64,000 nt of DNA from Bifidobacterium cebidarum (GTDB lineage Bacteria > Actinomycetota > Actinomycetes > Actinomycetales > Bifidobacteriaceae). Position 1 is the stretch's first letter, and each line of letters opens with the position of its first letter. The notes beneath the pieces were generated by a model. It saw only the letters and a list, made by a program, of their open reading frames with translations. It did not search any database and was not told the DNA's origin. Below are positions 63,327 to 64,000 of the stretch, piece by piece. The DNA lies in assembly GCF_009193305.1 (NCBI RefSeq), contig NZ_WBVS01000002.1, positions 1 through 64,000 on the forward strand, in the 5' to 3' direction. Position numbers and translations under genes: made by a program.

Positions 63327-64000
63327 ATGAATACGCTTGTTTTGGCTGAAGCCGCGAACGCAGTCCAGCTCAACAGCACCCAGCTTGGCATCAGCGTGGT
63401 GGCCAGCATTGTCGTGCTGATTCTGCTGGTCACTGTTGCGAAGCTGCACCCGTTCGTCTCCCTGCTGATCTCCTCCCTCGTGGTCGGCATCGGCTCCGGC
63501 TACGGTCCGGTGGCCACGGTGGAAAGCTTCTCCACCACCTTCGGCTCCACGATGGCGTCCGTGGGCATCCTCGTCGGCCTCGGTGCCATGCTCGGCCGCG
63601 TGCTGATGGACACCGGTGCCGCCGACAGCATCGTCGATACGCTGCTCGCCAAGACTTCAACCAAGATGATTCCGTGGACCATGGCGCTCATCGGCGCGCT
63701 GATCGGTCTGCCGATGTTCTTCGAAGTCGGCCTCGTGGTGCTCGTGCCGGTGATCATCCTCATCACCCGCCGCTCCAAGCTGCCGCTGATGCGTGTCGCC
63801 ATCCCTACGTTGGCCGGTCTTTCCGTGATGCATGCCTGCATGCCGCCCCAGCCTGGCCCGCTCGCCGCGCTGAGCTGCTTCAAGAACGGTTCCGTGGGCA
63901 TCACGATGATGTTCGGCCTGCCCATCGCCGTGATCACCGCCGCTCTCGTGGGCCCGCTGTTCTCCAAGTTCGCCGCAAAGTGGGTGCCGGTCGGCGCTCC
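63327..64000 (+). CDS. gntP: gluconate:H+ symporter, GntP family (cut by window end)
   Basis: 224 residues are visible; the family is about 450-ish, so roughly half is present. Multiple membrane segments; TFGSTMASVGILVGLGAMLG, DTGAADSI and MPPQPGPLAAL are hallmarks of GntP. It imports gluconate or a related sugar acid. AAAGAAGAGA precedes ATG 63327. The frame is open to the window edge. Confidence 0.9.
   Translation, partial: MNTLVLAEAANAVQLNSTQLGISVVASIVVLILLVTVAKLHPFVSLLISSLVVGIGSGYGPVATVESFSTTFGSTMASVGILVGLGAMLGRVLMDTGAADSIVDTLLAKTSTKMIPWTMALIGALIGLPMFFEVGLVVLVPVIILITRRSKLPLMRVAIPTLAGLSVMHACMPPQPGPLAALSCFKNGSVGITMMFGLPIAVITAALVGPLFSKFAAKWVPVGA

Overview
The window is chromosomal DNA of a Bifidobacterium, most like the B. 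longum/B. breve group, and it spans the replication origin. The evidence is the gene order pcnA-nudix-DUF6049-murJ-trxB / parB-parA-rsmG-jag-yidC-yidD-rnpA-rpmH / dnaA-dnaN-recF-dciA-gyrB-gyrA, which is the classical actinobacterial oriC neighbourhood; high-GC coding sequence with GTG and TTG starts; and a bifidobacterial carbohydrate gene set (GH2, GH3, GH20, LacI regulators, gluconate permease). Species is inferred from memory of gene content; no search was run.

Layout. 1-25 is the 5' end of a 16S rRNA gene on the minus strand, with its leader behind it. 747-9036 (minus) is a four-gene island: two large paralogous membrane-anchored GH3 enzymes with permuted domain order, enclosing an AgrC/LytTR-type two-component system. 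9462-17649 (plus) holds a membrane Ser/Thr kinase, a thioredoxin-fold protein, tRNA-Thr, a 6C-like small RNA, an RpfB-like muralytic protein, rsmA, ispE and a LytR_C protein. 17844-27958 holds the tRNA nucleotidyltransferase (minus) and the coupled nudix-DUF6049-MurJ operon, then trxB.

28302-34110 (minus) is the parB-parA-rsmG-jag-yidC-yidD-rnpA-rpmH block with three perfect parS sites. 34429-45222 (plus) is dnaA-dnaN-recF-dciA-gyrB-gyrA-DUF3566. DnaA boxes form three clusters: parA-rsmG, rpmH-dnaA and dnaA-dnaN.

45373-64000 is the accessory half. It has a LacI regulator next to two truncated, abutting gene fragments (a glycosidase tail and an ABC sugar-permease tail); a LacI regulator divergent from a GH2 beta-galactosidase; glutamate dehydrogenase; a macro-domain/HTH gene with a von Willebrand A gene, flanked by a 26-bp direct repeat; a DUF5692-like membrane protein; a surface acyltransferase with a C-terminal SGNH-like domain; tRNA-Ala and tRNA-Ile; a GH20 hexosaminidase; a YgjP-like metallopeptidase; and a GntR regulator divergent from a gluconate permease cut by the window edge.

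The strongest candidates for something undescribed are the GH3/two-component island (747-9036) and the repeat-bounded macro-HTH/vWA pair (53475-55867). Intergenic DNA is rich in long near-perfect hairpins, including two arrays of three related stem-loops, one of which shows compensatory changes.
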